The notes beneath the pieces are model-generated. The model had not been told where the DNA came from. It ran no database searches and was given only the letters and a program-made list of their open reading frames with translations. From assembly GCF_900747795.2 (NCBI RefSeq), contig NC_041394.2:116415462-116479461 (forward strand): a DNA stretch of 64,000 bases, given 5' to 3'. This DNA is from Erpetoichthys calabaricus (Eukaryota > Chordata > Cladistia > Polypteriformes > Polypteridae). Shown here one piece after another: positions 23,940 through 36,390 of the stretch; positions within the stretch are counted from its first letter, which is position 1; each line of letters opens with the position of its first letter. The translations under genes were made by a program, and so were the position numbers.

Positions 23940-24928
23940 TTAGGATGGCTTTTATTAACCGCAATACGCGAGTTAGACCATAAAGTTCAAAGTATGGTCA
24001 TAGAATGTGGGGAACTTAAACAAGAAATAGAACATCTACAAGAAAAGCAAAATATCTCTCGAGAATGCATGGAAAATGCCGCGTCCCGTGCGGACGAGTG
24101 GGAGAATAAATGCACTGTTTTAGCCATACGTTTGGTGCATGCTAGAAGACGGAAACAAGGAAAAAACATCCCATTTCCTCTTTTAAAATACGAGCCATAA
24201 TGCAAGGCGATTGGAACCCAGGAACATGGGATGGCACTGTATATAACTCAGACAGTGACGATGATGTTTTGGGGAAAGACGGCATGGAATCAGACGAGAT
24301 AAATGATAGAAATAATAATTTTGACATAATAGATGCAAGACCGGTTGTTCAAAATAAAGCCAAAGCGAACCTAGGTGGACAGCACAGGGTAACGCGAACC
24401 GTACGAGATTTTACACAAACAGAGTTTCTGGAAATTGGTAAACAATATAGGCAGAGACCAGGCGAGAGCTTAATGCAATGGATATTACGTATATGGGATG
24501 AGGGTGGTGATAGTTGTCAGTTGACAAATGCAGAGATTAAAAATTTAGGCTCTATCACTATGAATCCTAAATTAAGGAATGTGTTATGAGGGATACAAAA
24601 TCAAGCGATAGTATCGATAGTGGAATGGGTAGTAAGTGCTATACAACATGCATATCCAGATGCTAGAGACTTGGAAGAGTTTGATAGATCCTGGCGGACA
24701 GCTCCTGAAGCAATTCAGCAGCTGCGAGAAATGGGTGTGCAATCAGCTATTTATAAAGTCGCACCAGGAGTCGCGTTTGCTGGCCCTGATACTGAGGCAT
24801 TCACTGCTGGTATGCGAAGCCGTCTAATAAAAAACGCACCGAGTTCGTTAAAAGGGGCTCTATTATCTATGCTCGCCGGACCTAATCAACAGACAGTATG
24901 GGATGTGACTGCGTTATTGAGTCAGTTA
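23940..24928 (+). pseudogene. Retroviral gag region, part before the transposon insertion (fossil)
   Basis: Matrix- and capsid-like segments lie between the primer site and the CACTA insertion. Features include RQRPGESLMQWILRIWDEGG, an acidic stretch DSDDDVLGKDGMESDE and a helical capsid-like part with TEAFTAGMRSRLIKNAPSS. The gag assignment rests mainly on position. The remainder of gag continues on the other side of the transposon, about 32624-33000. Broken. Confidence 0.65.
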
Positions 24929-26416
24929 CACTGAAAAAAATCATTTTTTGGTCTAGCTTATTTAACTCACATAAGTGAGTTTATTTTATATAAAGTTTGT
25001 ATAATTTTGAATTTATTTATATTTAATAGTTTATCCAACGAAATACGCAGACTTTCATCTTTACATTAATTATTACATTGCCTCTACTAAGTTTATTGTT
25101 TAAATCCAATTATACATGGTGGGGGGGGGGGCGGGGGTTCTTTTGCGCATGTTTACTGAGCAGTTTCTGATTCGTGCACAGAGACCATTCTACATGTATG
25201 CTCACTGAACAGCTTCTGATTTGTGCACATTGATCATCTGATTTATATTTATGGAACTGGCGGGTCTTTAGGAACAGAAGCCATTTTTCTTTGTAAAACA
25301 TTTCTCGAGTTTGGTAAGATATTAATAACTTACATTTCATGTGTGTTTTTGTAATGTGCGCAGTTTTGTTAACACGTTAATAACTTACATTCCATATAAA
25401 TTACGATAATGTGAACAGCTTGTTAAAATGTTTATGTACTGCGGGTTAATCGCAGGCTTTTAGCAGGTAAGAATTTGTGTTGTTAATGTGACCATAACGT
25501 TCTAAAGAACTGAGTTAAAGCGTGAATGTGTATGATTATGGTATTTATTACAAGTAACTTTTCATTATTCTTCTCGTAACCAAAACCTGCCGAATATCTT
25601 TTTTTCCCCTTTTTACCACACTGCCAAACGCCATTTTTCTAGCACTTTCTTGTTTCGCGATAATCAAAGTTTGCACAATTTTGCAACTGGATTTATAAAC
25701 TAAATAGAGCAAATAATTATCTGAAGTATTCACAATAATGTGCAGTTGCTTGTACAAATTAAAAAAATCTTTAACAAAGATCTTACATTCGGCGTACTTT
25801 TTTAAATTCCTGTGTGTATCGCCAGTTTCAAAATAAAGAAAGTTGTTCTTGGGTAAAAAAAAGTTCCAGAATAGGTATGCTACAAAAACGTCATTGCAAG
25901 GTAGAAAATGGATGACTTAAGACTGCAAGCAATATCGTTTCTTGTTGAACTGATGTTTTATGTAATATATTTTACTGATGCACTGCACATACAAATATGG
26001 TTATTTTTAAGGGATATACATTATTTTCTATCAGCATTTTTTAAAATATACTCATAGTATGTTTCGTATGGATTGCAAGTGGAGGCCTGCATTAACATAT
26101 TATTTGTATAACTAGCTTATAAAGCACATATTATGGCATTATGAATGTAATGTATGTAATTATGGCATTATGGTAAAGAGAATTTTTTTGGAAATCACAT
26201 GTAAAGCTAATTTGGTTGTTTACAATTTTTACACAAACTCATCATACATTCATTCTTAATACAGTAAAAATGTTTTTTTGTGTTCTTAAATTTATGACAA
26301 ATAATCACCAGTAAATATATATTTTTAACTGCACTTGATACTACCCCATATCTAAAATTTAAATATTTACTTTTATTAATTAACACTGCACTATTTGTGT
26401 TTCTTGTAGGTGTGAA

Positions 26417-29088
26417 ATGAGGTCGTATTGTAAATGCTGCAGTTACTCAGTTTCTTCAAAGGCAGATCTGCTTAAGCACTACAGACTTCTTCATAGCAAT
26501 TTTGTACATGGTAATTCACAGCCATGTTTATATCCAAATTGCCCATGTTTGTTCAAAACAGTAAATGCACTCCGGACGCATATCTCAAGATATCATTCAT
26601 TAGAAGATTCATTAAGCTCTGTAGAAGTTGTAAATTTCACATGTCAAATCCGTAATGAAAGCAGTTTCTCTTCTGAGTCAGATTATTTTATTCATGTTGG
26701 TCAACATCTCAAAAATCAGGAAACTGTTTTGTGTGTTTTTAAAGGATGCGATTTTGTGACAAATGTTTTAGGAACATTTGCCTCACACAGGAGTAGAAAA
26801 CATAACCCACACAGAATTAATGATTTCAAGGATGAAGTTATTAAAAGGCATCATGAGTGCACAAACACTGTAGAACAGGGTCTGGGACTGCATTATGCTG
26901 AAAGTGATATTGATGGTGAAAGTATTTTAGGTGATGAAACAGGAGCAGAAGATTTACTAAGCATGATTGAAAAGAAGATAGGTTCTTTTTTATTGAAACT
27001 GGAAGTCAAATATAATGTTTCCCAAAAATGTATAGACGAACTGGTTGATGAACTGAATTTCATATCCAGTTCTGCCTCACTTCCTGTTATAAAAACTATT
27101 ATTAATCGCAATTTGAAAAAGTGTGTTGTTGATGAGGTTGTGATCTCCAGCTTGGCAAAAGACTTGTGTTTGTCTAGTCCTTTAAACACATACATAAGAA
27201 AAGATGGCCCATTTTCAACAGCGTATAGGAGAAGAGAATACTTTAAACAGAATTTTAATGTAGTTGAACCAATTGAATATATCATTGATGAGAAGAGTAA
27301 GAAATGTGTTCAGTATGTACCTCTGCTTCCATCTTTATCACGAGTGTTGAGTAAAGAAGACATTTTTAAGAAAGCTTTTGATAAAGAAAGACACACTCAA
27401 AGATGTACTTTACAATACAGATCATTTCGTGATGGTTTACATTTCAAAGAGAACATTTTTTCTCATCTGATGAACAGAGTATCCCTATTATCCTTTATGT
27501 TGATGATTTTGAGGTATGTAATCCTCTAGGTACATCTAGAAGAAAGCACAAAGTGACTGCCGTGTATTGGGTGCTTGCTGATATACCAGCAGAATTACGG
27601 TCTGAACTAACATCAATTTATTTAGCCCTTCTTTGTGGAGCACTTGATGTTAAGAGGTTTGGCTACAGAAAAGTCCTAGAACCACTTTTGAGTGATCTAG
27701 CTATTTTGGAACAAGAAGGTGTCTTTATATCCCAATTTGGTAGAAACATAAAAGGAACTGTTCTGTGTGTTATTGCTGACAATCTTGGTGCACATTCTAT
27801 AGGTGGCCTAGTAGAAAGCTTTTCAGGAGCATATGTATGTAGGTTCTGTCTGGGTCACCATTCTGAGTTCCAGTTCAAAGAGGTCAGAACATGTTCATTT
27901 CAGTTAAGATCTAAGACAGAACATTCTCTGCATGTAAAAACTGTTCTGGAAAGTTCTACCTTAACTCATTGCTATGGAGTGAAAGATATGTGTCCATTGA
28001 CTGAAAAATTGAATTTCTTTCATTTTGTATCAGGTTACCCCCCTGATGTTCTGCATGACGTATTTGAAGGCATTGTGCCTTATGACTTAGCATTGTGCTT
28101 AAACCATCTTATAAAGAACAAGTACTTTACACTTGATGAAGTAAATAAATCTATTAGACAGTTTCCTTTCAAGTGGATGGATAAAACTGACAGTCCATCA
28201 CTTGTGCCACTCAACTTTACTGAACGCAAAAGTATTGGAGGAAATGCACATGAAAATTGGACATTTCTGCGTTTATTGCCATTTTTGGTAGGGCATAAAG
28301 TACCTTTTGGTGATTTATCATGGCAGTTATTAATGGTCCTTAAAGATATTGTGGAGCTTGTTGTATCACCAGTCCACACTGAAGAAACAATTGAATATCT
28401 TGATTGGAAAATATCTGAGCACCGGCATAGATTCTTGGCAGTTTTCCCCCATGAGAGACTGTTACCTAAACACCATTTTCTTGAGCACTATCCTCAAATG
28501 ATAAGAGCTTTTGGGCCACTTGTAGCAATGTGGACTATGCGATTTGAAACAAAACACCGTTTCTTCAAGCGTGTTGCTAGGTACAATAACAGTTTTAAAA
28601 ATATCTTACATTCCCTTTCTAGTAAGCACCAGCTGTTGATGGCTTACCAACATAATTCAGCTGCAGTAAGACCAACTCTCACAGTCACAAAACAATCAAC
28701 AGTTTCCTTAGAGGTACTGAACAATGATATTGCTTTGGCTGTTAGAAACAAATGTCCAGATGAAAATGTTTTACATCTAAGCAATTTTGTGTGTTGTCAT
28801 GGAACCCAGTATAGAGTCAGTATGATAGTGCCTTATGGTGAAACTGGAGGATTGCCTGATTTTGTTGAAATACTGCAAATGTTTATTCTTAATGACAAAT
28901 TATACTTCATTGTAAAGAAACTTAATGCTTGGTATATTGAACACCTACGATCCTTTGCACTAGAGTCAACAAGCCATGTACTTGTAATTGAACAATGGGA
29001 ACTTATAGATGTATGTCCATTAGCTGATTATACAGTTGGAGGACAACGTTTAGTTACGTTGAAACGGCACATTACTTTTTCTTCCTAG
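26417..29088 (+). CDS. C2H2-finger Tnp2-like transposase of the CACTA element
   Basis: Transposase of the CACTA (Tnp2) kind. Residues 1-150 hold about four C2H2-like fingers (CKCCSYSVSSKADLLKHY, CLYPNCPCLFKTVNALRTH and two weaker ones ending in H..H and H...H), likely for terminal-repeat binding. The catalytic part begins with LYVDDFEVCNPLG at 27493-27531, followed by ADNLGAHSIGGL, a treble-clef-like CRFCLGHH and GYPPDVLHDVFEGIVPYDL. These are candidate acidic-triad regions. The start at 26417 directly follows a likely splice acceptor (TTTCTTGTAG). The frame shifts by one base at the T run 27456-27461: six T where seven would keep the frame, and reading on both sides is otherwise open. It is either a recent disabling mutation or a homopolymer sequencing error. 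The next gene follows 203 bases downstream. Confidence 0.82.
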
Positions 29089-29291
29089 AGAGATGTTTCG
29101 GAAGCTTGATGTTCGAACTTTTAAACAGATTTAAAGATGCTTAATGATTTACTTTTCAATGATGTAGAATACATTAATGTTTAATAACAGTTTAAGTGTA
29201 AATATCTTATATGAAGCCCTTCAAGTATACTACAGATGTAAGACAAACTAATGTTTCTTTCTTTGTTATAGTTTTGATTTGTTAGGGTGCC

Positions 29292-31801
29292 ATGTCTCTT
29301 TCTGCAAAATTAAGAGTCATACTACCGGATGACAACATCCGGAAAATGGTTTTGAGTTCTGGCATACAAGGCACCATTTTAGAATTAAAATCCATGGTAC
29401 AAGAAGCTTTTGACCTTCAGGAAGATTTCAACCTGCAGTACCAAGACAGTGAGTTTGACAATCAGTTCTTTACTTTAATGTCAACAGATGAGATTAGTGA
29501 CAAAGATACTATAAAAGTGGTATGCTCTTCAACACTTTCCCACGAAACTGCCTCTTGTTCATCAAATCAGATAGAAGGTAATCAAGAGCCACCTGATGAC
29601 AGTTGTTCTTTTTCATCTTCAAATACTGATGTGTTCCCTACCCCAAAAAGTGACTTGCAGCGGTCACAGCCTTGGCCTGAAAATTTTACAATTCCATCCT
29701 TTAAATATGATACAGAGCTAGCTCTTGAACATGGTAATGAAGCCTACAGAAAAGAAGGTACTCTTTTAAACAGTCCATCTATCAAGACTGATATTCTAGA
29801 AAAATTAGCAGAATCCATTTTCCAGTATGTAGCATACCCCTCAAATGTCCAGATTTGTGCAGTAGCAGAAGCTTTGATTGCAAAGCACCCATGTTTGAAG
29901 GAGCCAGGCTCTCACTCTGGTTATTATGGCTGGCAGACCAGCTTAAAATACAAAATGGCCAATTACAGGACAAAATTAAGGTCCCTTGGATGCCCTGAGC
30001 TGATGGTGAATTCAGTAAAGAAGAAGCAGTTGCAGGAAAAGTCTTCATCAAGAAATATTAAAAAACCTAAGAAGGCAGAAGTGAATTATCTTCCACCTTA
30101 TCCATTAGGGGAAACAAAGCAAAGCCTTGAAAAAGAAAGAAAGGAGCTTTTGACCGAGGTGAAAAAGAAAGACAATCACAGTGTTATCAGCCAAAAAATG
30201 GCCAAAACATTTTCTCTTCGAAGGCAGGAAATTCTGAATGAGTTTCCAAGGATTGAAGATTTCAAATCAAGATGGCCAGCGCTCTTCAATGCCACTCAGG
30301 TACTGAAAAAATATTAAAGTAAATTAACTTCTAAATTATTTTGAATTGTTATAGTTTCTTTTTTATGTATAATATGGTGTAGTTTTACAGCTTGTAAAAA
30401 GCACCTGTTTGTGATCATTTCAAAACTGTTCTTAAATTAGTTCCACTTTATGGTTTGTGTTCTGCCTTTGCAGATCAGCGAAGAATTCTTGAGAATTACA
30501 ACAATCCATCTGGTTGAAAAGTTTATGTCTTCTCTGGATAAATTTACACCAAGGCTGATAAGTATTTTCCGGAAAAAGGGAGGTGCTGTCCGAAAAGAAA
30601 TCCAGATGATGTTAGATGTCTTACTTGGGGTAAGAAAAATAAATTAATTCTTGCAGCAATATATGTTAAATGATGTGGTTTGGTTGCTTTTTCACAATGC
30701 CTCTTAATACTGTTTTAAACAGGAAAGTACTATCCACAAGCGAAGAGAGATTGTTCTCCGCTGTTTGATGAAGTACCTTGGTGAAAATGTGGAGGATCTT
30801 CTCAAAGAGTATGTGGTAAGTGGATCCATTTTAATTTTTTTTTTTCCTCTTCTGTTTGCTTAGATAAAGCCTGTTTCTCAATATTTCATTGACTGAGCGG
30901 AGTTAAAAATAATAATAAAAAAAAAGTTCTAATCTATATCACAGCTCTGACAAACTAATAAATAAAATACATATAATATTTTTATATCACCATTGCATAC
31001 TACTATAATATGTTAGTAACACTATATTCTTTCACTCAGTAGTTTATATTACTTTATTTTTTCTTTGCTTTGATAGTATATTGTCCTGTTGCTTGTCAAA
31101 AATAACACATATGGATGCTGTTGCATAAAACAATGAAAACCCAAATAATGGCCAAGTCAAATCTAGAATGGGTTTGAAAGTTGATCTCATTTGTTCGGAG
31201 ATGCCCTCTACACTGGATGTCATCCATCTTGATTATACAACATTATTAATCTGAGATTTTTTCACAAACATTTTGATATTGTTTGGTGTTATTCAGAATC
31301 AGTTTCTATTGCATTTTATTGAATCATGATTTGTTTTGCTTTAAAACTTGAGATTAAAATTCTTCTTAGCCAGCTCTACCAGTGTAGGACAAGGAACAGT
31401 TAAAGTGTTTGTTTATTTGTGGAGTATTCCTTTGAAATGTAGATGTATTTGTTATTGATATTAATTATGGCTTTTTATTTTTTTAGGATGTTGAAGCTGA
31501 TAGTATTCAGTCTGACTGGAGTCAGTATGCTCTGAAAGTATTTATCATAAAGCATGAAGGAGCTCCTGATGCAGAACCAGCAGATATTGGTGTGGTTGTT
31601 GAGGGAATTGAAGCTGTTAATAACCTTGGTAACTTTGCAAAAGCGTGTGCCATATTACTAGGTGTTATATATTCACTTAATCTAAGTTACCCTAAAGAGC
31701 TAAGATATACTTTTGAAGTATTCCAAAAATTGTTTTTGGAATTGGATGGTCTGAAACTTAGTTCAAAGGTTTTTTCTGTAAAAAACAGGTTAATGTGCTA
31801 A
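29292..31801 (+). CDS. SAMD3-like accessory protein of the CACTA element, four exons
   Basis: Exons are 29292-30299, 30474-30629, 30723-30815 and 31487-31801 (stop). All introns are phase 0 with GT-AG ends, giving 523 residues with no disruption. The N terminus (about residues 5-80) looks like a PB1 domain: LRVILPDDNIRKMVL, LELKSMVQEAFDL and an acidic LQYQDSEFDNQFFTL. A Ser/Asp-rich linker follows, then a conserved block with CLKEPGSHSGYYGWQTSLKY and RTKLRSLGCPEL, a basic segment (SSRNIKKPKKAE), and a C-terminal helical part ending YPKELRYTFEVFQKLFLEL. From memory this matches the numerous fish proteins named sterile alpha motif domain-containing 3-like. Its place inside the inverted repeats beside the transposase argues for a transposon-resident gene. 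Its biochemical role is unknown. Confidence 0.8.
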
Positions 31802-32623
31802 TGTTAATGCTTTATTTTTTGCACCCACTTTATTTACTGCAATAGTAGAAGAGCATATTGTTTTATATGTATGTATATATGACCATATATCAGACAAAAA
31901 AGTATTGTTTGCTGGATTTTTTTTCCACTTAGAGGCCCTACTGTACACAAGATTTTGTTGAGGTTATTAAGTTTACAGCTTCACAGTTAACCTTATTTTG
32001 TAAAAGTTACATACTGTGACTAGCAAACATTCAGAAGGAAATGAACAATTTGGATTGTAAAGTAAATTTCAGTGTTAACGAGCCCATAAGATGGCTGTAG
32101 GATTTTGCGAAGAGAAAATAAAGGTAAAATAAAATCTACATTGTAATTACTGTTATTTGTAAAGAAAAATATTGTAATAATGTTTTATACATTAAATTAC
32201 AAAAACTATACTCTTGTGCTTTTTGTGCTTTTTTCCACTTTTATGACTTCTGTTTGAAAAGGTAAGAATATTGAGTTACGCTTACTCAAAAAAATTATGG
32301 CAATCGATTGCGTAAACCTTTTTAAGTTTATTCCAATTAAAATCTTGTGTTACTTATACATAAACCATTTGAGTAGGGTTAAATTATGAACACTAGTTGT
32401 TTCAACTTAAAAAAGTAATAATTTTGTAATAGAAAATGTTAGTTAATCCAAAAAGTTCGTATCACATTTTTATTTTCACTCAACTCAAAAAGCAATGTTA
32501 AATTTACATTAATACCTTTGTAGGATTTACTTAAGTAGTGTTAGTTGAAAGAACTTAAAAAGGTGAATGCAATTGATTGCCATAATTTTTTTAAGTTTAT
32601 CCAACAAGTTATTTTTTTCAGTG
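31802..32623 (+). repeat. 3' subterminal region of the CACTA element
   Basis: Non-coding tail with AATAAA at about 32116 and the 45-bp inverted pair 32284-32328 / 32552-32596. Short AACTTAAAAA and TTAAGTT words recur between them. Such subterminal arrays are the usual transposase binding region in CACTA elements. Confidence 0.7.
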
Positions 32624-35600
32624 TAGATGAATTAGGCGCTACGGTATCGGCATCTACTGGGCAGAGACCAGTCAGAGCCATAGAAGAACAGGATAGAATA
32701 ACTATATACCGTGGAAAGACAGTTCATGATCTGCTATGAGCAGGGATAAATAGAAGGGACATAGATGGCAAACAAACTGCAGAACTTTTTCAGAAATGGC
32801 AAGCTCTGAAAAATCATAAATATGGACAGGGCATAACTACTCCAACCGCACCGCCTAGTGAGATGGAAAAGAGACACTCTGAACAAAAACCGAGACGATA
32901 TAATAACTTTCCAAAAGGGTGGCGCACACCCCGACCAACGTATTGAGGGGATGGCAGGTCTCCTGTAGGCGGGGAGGTACGGCTCATTCATACAGGAGAC
33001 CGACGCCCGTATGTCCCGCTAACAATTTACTGGGGTAAAGGAAGAAAACCACATCAGGTTATGGCACTTATGGACACTGGGGCAGAAGTAACTTTAATTC
33101 ACGGAAATCCGCATAACTTTTCAGGACCAATTGTAAATGTAAACGGATACGGAGGCTCAGATATACAGGCGAAACTAATCACAGTACACTTAGCAATAGG
33201 AAAGTAACCCTCTTTTAAAGCTAATGTGCTAATTTCAGAATTGCCTGAATATATTCTGGGGATAGATATTCTTGCAGGAAAGTCATTACAAACAAAATGG
33301 GGAATAGTAAGAGGAAAGGCAAAATGGACCCCTTTAGAAATCCCAGTACCTGACACACCTGTAAATTTAAAACAATATCGTTTGCCAGGAGGTTTGCAAG
33401 AAATAGGAGACACAGTGGAGTTATTTCAGGTAGGAATTATTCAACCTGCAGTTAGCCCTTTCAATTCTCCTGTGTGGCCAGTCAGAAAACCGGATGGTTC
33501 ATGGAGAATGACAATAGATTACAGAGGTCTAAATGCTAAAGCACCGCAATTGACTGCTGCAGTTCCTGATATCGTTACCATCGTAGAAGACATCATGGCT
33601 AATGCAGGAGAGTGGCATGCTGTCATTCACCTGGCTAATGCTTTTTTCTCTATCCCAATTGCAACGCAAAGTCAAGATCAGTTTGCATTTACCTGGAAGG
33701 ACAGACAGTACACATTTCAAGTACTGCCACAGGGATACCTACACAGTCCTACGCTATGCCATGGACTTGTAGCAAGAGACCTGGCTACCTGCCCAGAGTT
33801 GGAAAAGGTACGATGCTTCCATTATGTGGATGATATAATGTTAACTGGAGATGAATCATCAGTAACAAATGCATTGCCTGCTTTAATAACACACATGGAG
33901 AGCCGAGGATGGGCCACAAATAAAGACAAAATCCAAGGACCCACCAGAGAAGTTAAATTTCTGGGCATGATGTTGTTTGGACCAGAAAAACGAGTGCCCA
34001 AAAAAGTAACTGACTCTTTGTATAAGTTACAGGCACCCACTAATAAAAAAGAAGCTCAATCCTTTGTGGGACAAATGGGTTTTTGGAGATCTTTTGTGCC
34101 ACATTTGGGACTAATTTTAAGACCAATACATGATGTTGTCAAGAAAAAGACACGGTTTGAATGGACAGAAAAACAACAAGCTGCTTTTGAGGCCGCTAAA
34201 GAAGCTTTAGTCCAACACCAAGGACTGGGACCTTTAAAAGCTAATTTGCCTTTTGAGCTTGAAGCTACAGAACAGAACAACATTGCTACGTGGAGCTTGT
34301 GACAAAAGCATGGCAGTAAACGTGTCCCCGTAGGCTTTTGGAGCCGACAGCTGACAGGATCACAGACTAAATATACACCACTTGAAAAGCAGCTCCTTAC
34401 AGCATACTGGGCCCTTTTGCACACTGAGACACAGACAGGTCCTGCTCCGGTAAAGCTACGCACTAACTTGCCTATTGCTGGGTGGGTTAGAGACAATGGT
34501 CTGGGCACTGCCCAAAATCAAACTTTATGCAAATGGAAATGGTATTTGCAAGCAAGAGCACACTTTGAAGGAAAATACACGAGTGCATTACAAGGGGCCA
34601 TGGCAGGGGCTGTGATATATGAGAATCCAGATGACTCACCACCTGCTGTGCCTGTAGTGGAGTCGCCCTTTAAAGAAGCACCAGCATACGATCATTTGAC
34701 ACCAGCGCAACAGGAGAACAGCTGGTTCACATACGGATCAGCAACTGTGAAAGGAGGAAAAAGGCTTTGGAGAGCAGTAGCTTATCAACCTCACACTGAG
34801 ACCATCCTCCATCAACAGGGGGAAGGTAAATCAAGCCAATGGGCTGAACTTATTGCTGTAGCTATGGCATTAACAGAAAATCGAAGCTTCCCTATTGTTG
34901 TTTATACGGATAGCTGGGCAGTGTTTCAAGGACTAACAGTTTGGATAACCATGTGGAAAAGGGCTGCTTGGACTATTCATGGGAGAGAACTATGGGGTGG
35001 CACAGAATTGTGGGAGCAGCTTTGGACAATGGGCATGAGAGGGGAGACCCTCATTGGTCATGTAGATGCCCATGCCCCATTGATATCCCTTGAAAGGATT
35101 TATAACCAACAAGCTGATATGATAGTTGCTGTCTGAGAAATCAAACAGGAAGAAGTCAATACAGAGGATGATGACCTGTGCCACTATGCGGAGGTAAACA
35201 TAATCGAGCCTTCTTTAATATTATTAGCAAGGTGGGCACATGAAACTTCAGGACATATGGGAGTGGAAAAAAAATATGAATGGTGTCATCAGCGATGTAT
35301 ACCAGTCACTAATGATATTGTTAAACAAATAGTGAACAATTGCTCTACCTGTACAGAAGTAAAACAATGACCCCTACAGAAGAAGGCAACTGGGAAACTG
35401 AAGAGAGGAATTGGACCAGGACAAATTTGGCAAGTGGACTACATTGGGCCACTGCCACGAGAAAATAAACAACTGTATGCCTTAACTGCAGTAGACACTT
35501 ATTCTGGACTTTTACAAGCTTATCCATCAATAAGAGCTACGCTTAATGGACTAAGCCATTTAATCCAAGCATATGGTGTGCCCGAAGAAATCCAAAGTGA

Positions 35601-36390
35601 TCAAGGAAGCCACTTTGCTGGGAAAGACGTACAAGAGTGGGCTCAAGGAGCTGGAATCCAGTGGACTTTACATATCTGTTATCACCCACAGGCAGCAGGA
35701 CTTATTGAAAGAATGAATGGCCTTTTGAAAGAACAAGTTAAAAAACTAACTGGGCATACTCATCTTAAAGGGTGGACTAAAGTTTTAAAGCAAGCCTTAT
35801 TTAACCTTAATAATCGTCCATTGGCTGGGTCCACACCATTTATGAGACATCAAAATGTCGGAGGAGAGCCACCTTTGTGTGCCCTCCGCCTGACAACAAT
35901 TAGCCCACTGGCAAACAACGAATTAACTCCCACAGGGTTATTGGTTAGGGTACCCAAGTCACTCATAATCAAGTTAAACTCATCAGAAAAACTAAGCTTG
36001 GGAATAACGGGTCAGTGGCCAAAGGAATGGGAGGTTAGAATAAATGTTGAAATGCTTGTACCAGACGCATGCCTAACAGAGACATTAGATATCTGTTTAA
36101 ATGAATGGTATTTAGTGTTAGCAAATCAAGGCAGTCAAGACATACACATAGCTGAAGGACAGGCCATATGTAAACTGCACATAGAAAAAGTAACACCTGT
36201 TTTAGTCAGTATTGAACAGTTTAAAGGAGAAATTGGAGGGAAGGTATGGGTATTAACTCCAGGGCAAAAGCCTAGGGCAGGAGAAATAATAACTGCAGGA
36301 CAAGGAGACACTAGAATGGTTCTTTTAACGGGCTCTCAGTCGCCCCTCTGCTTTCCCTTATACAGATTATCCTCACGTGTGGAGTAATCG
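32624..36390 (+). pseudogene. Retroviral end of gag, protease and pol (fossil)
   Basis: In order: a short gag end, then retropepsin with ALMDTGAEVTLIHG (about 33064). Reverse transcriptase follows, with SPVWPVRKPDGSWRMTIDYR, LPQGYLHSPTLCHGL and HYVDDIMLTG (about 33820). RNase H has YTDSWAVFQG, and the integrase has a CHHP-like zinc part and a core with QVDYIGPLPRENKQLYALT, EIQSDQGSHFAGKD and HPQAAGLIERMNGLLKEQ. The C-terminal segment around YLVLANQGSQDIHIAEGQA resembles a dUTPase-like beta fold, which is an inference. Broken in several places. Confidence 0.85.

Larger units (their letters stand above)
24929..32623 (+). mobile_element. CACTA/EnSpm-type DNA transposon, near full length
   Basis: The 7,695-base unit begins CACTGAAAAAAAT and ends with the inverse ATTTTTTTCAGTG, a 13-bp terminal inverted repeat. 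TA flanks both sides (24927-24928 and 32624-32625), a 2-bp target duplication. Subterminal repeats typical of the superfamily are present: 32284-32328 and 32552-32596 are near-perfect inverted copies containing AAAAAAATTATGGCAATC. Inside are two + strand genes, a zinc-finger/Tnp2-like transposase and a four-exon SAMD3-like protein. Left of the genes, 24945-26400 is AT-rich non-coding with a G run near 25118-25135. The copy entered the retroviral gag, so it is younger than the retrovirus. Confidence 0.85.

Noticed and set aside
26417-31801. Zinc-finger and SAMD3-like genes as host genes
   Set aside because: Both lie inside CACTA inverted repeats that themselves interrupt a retrovirus.
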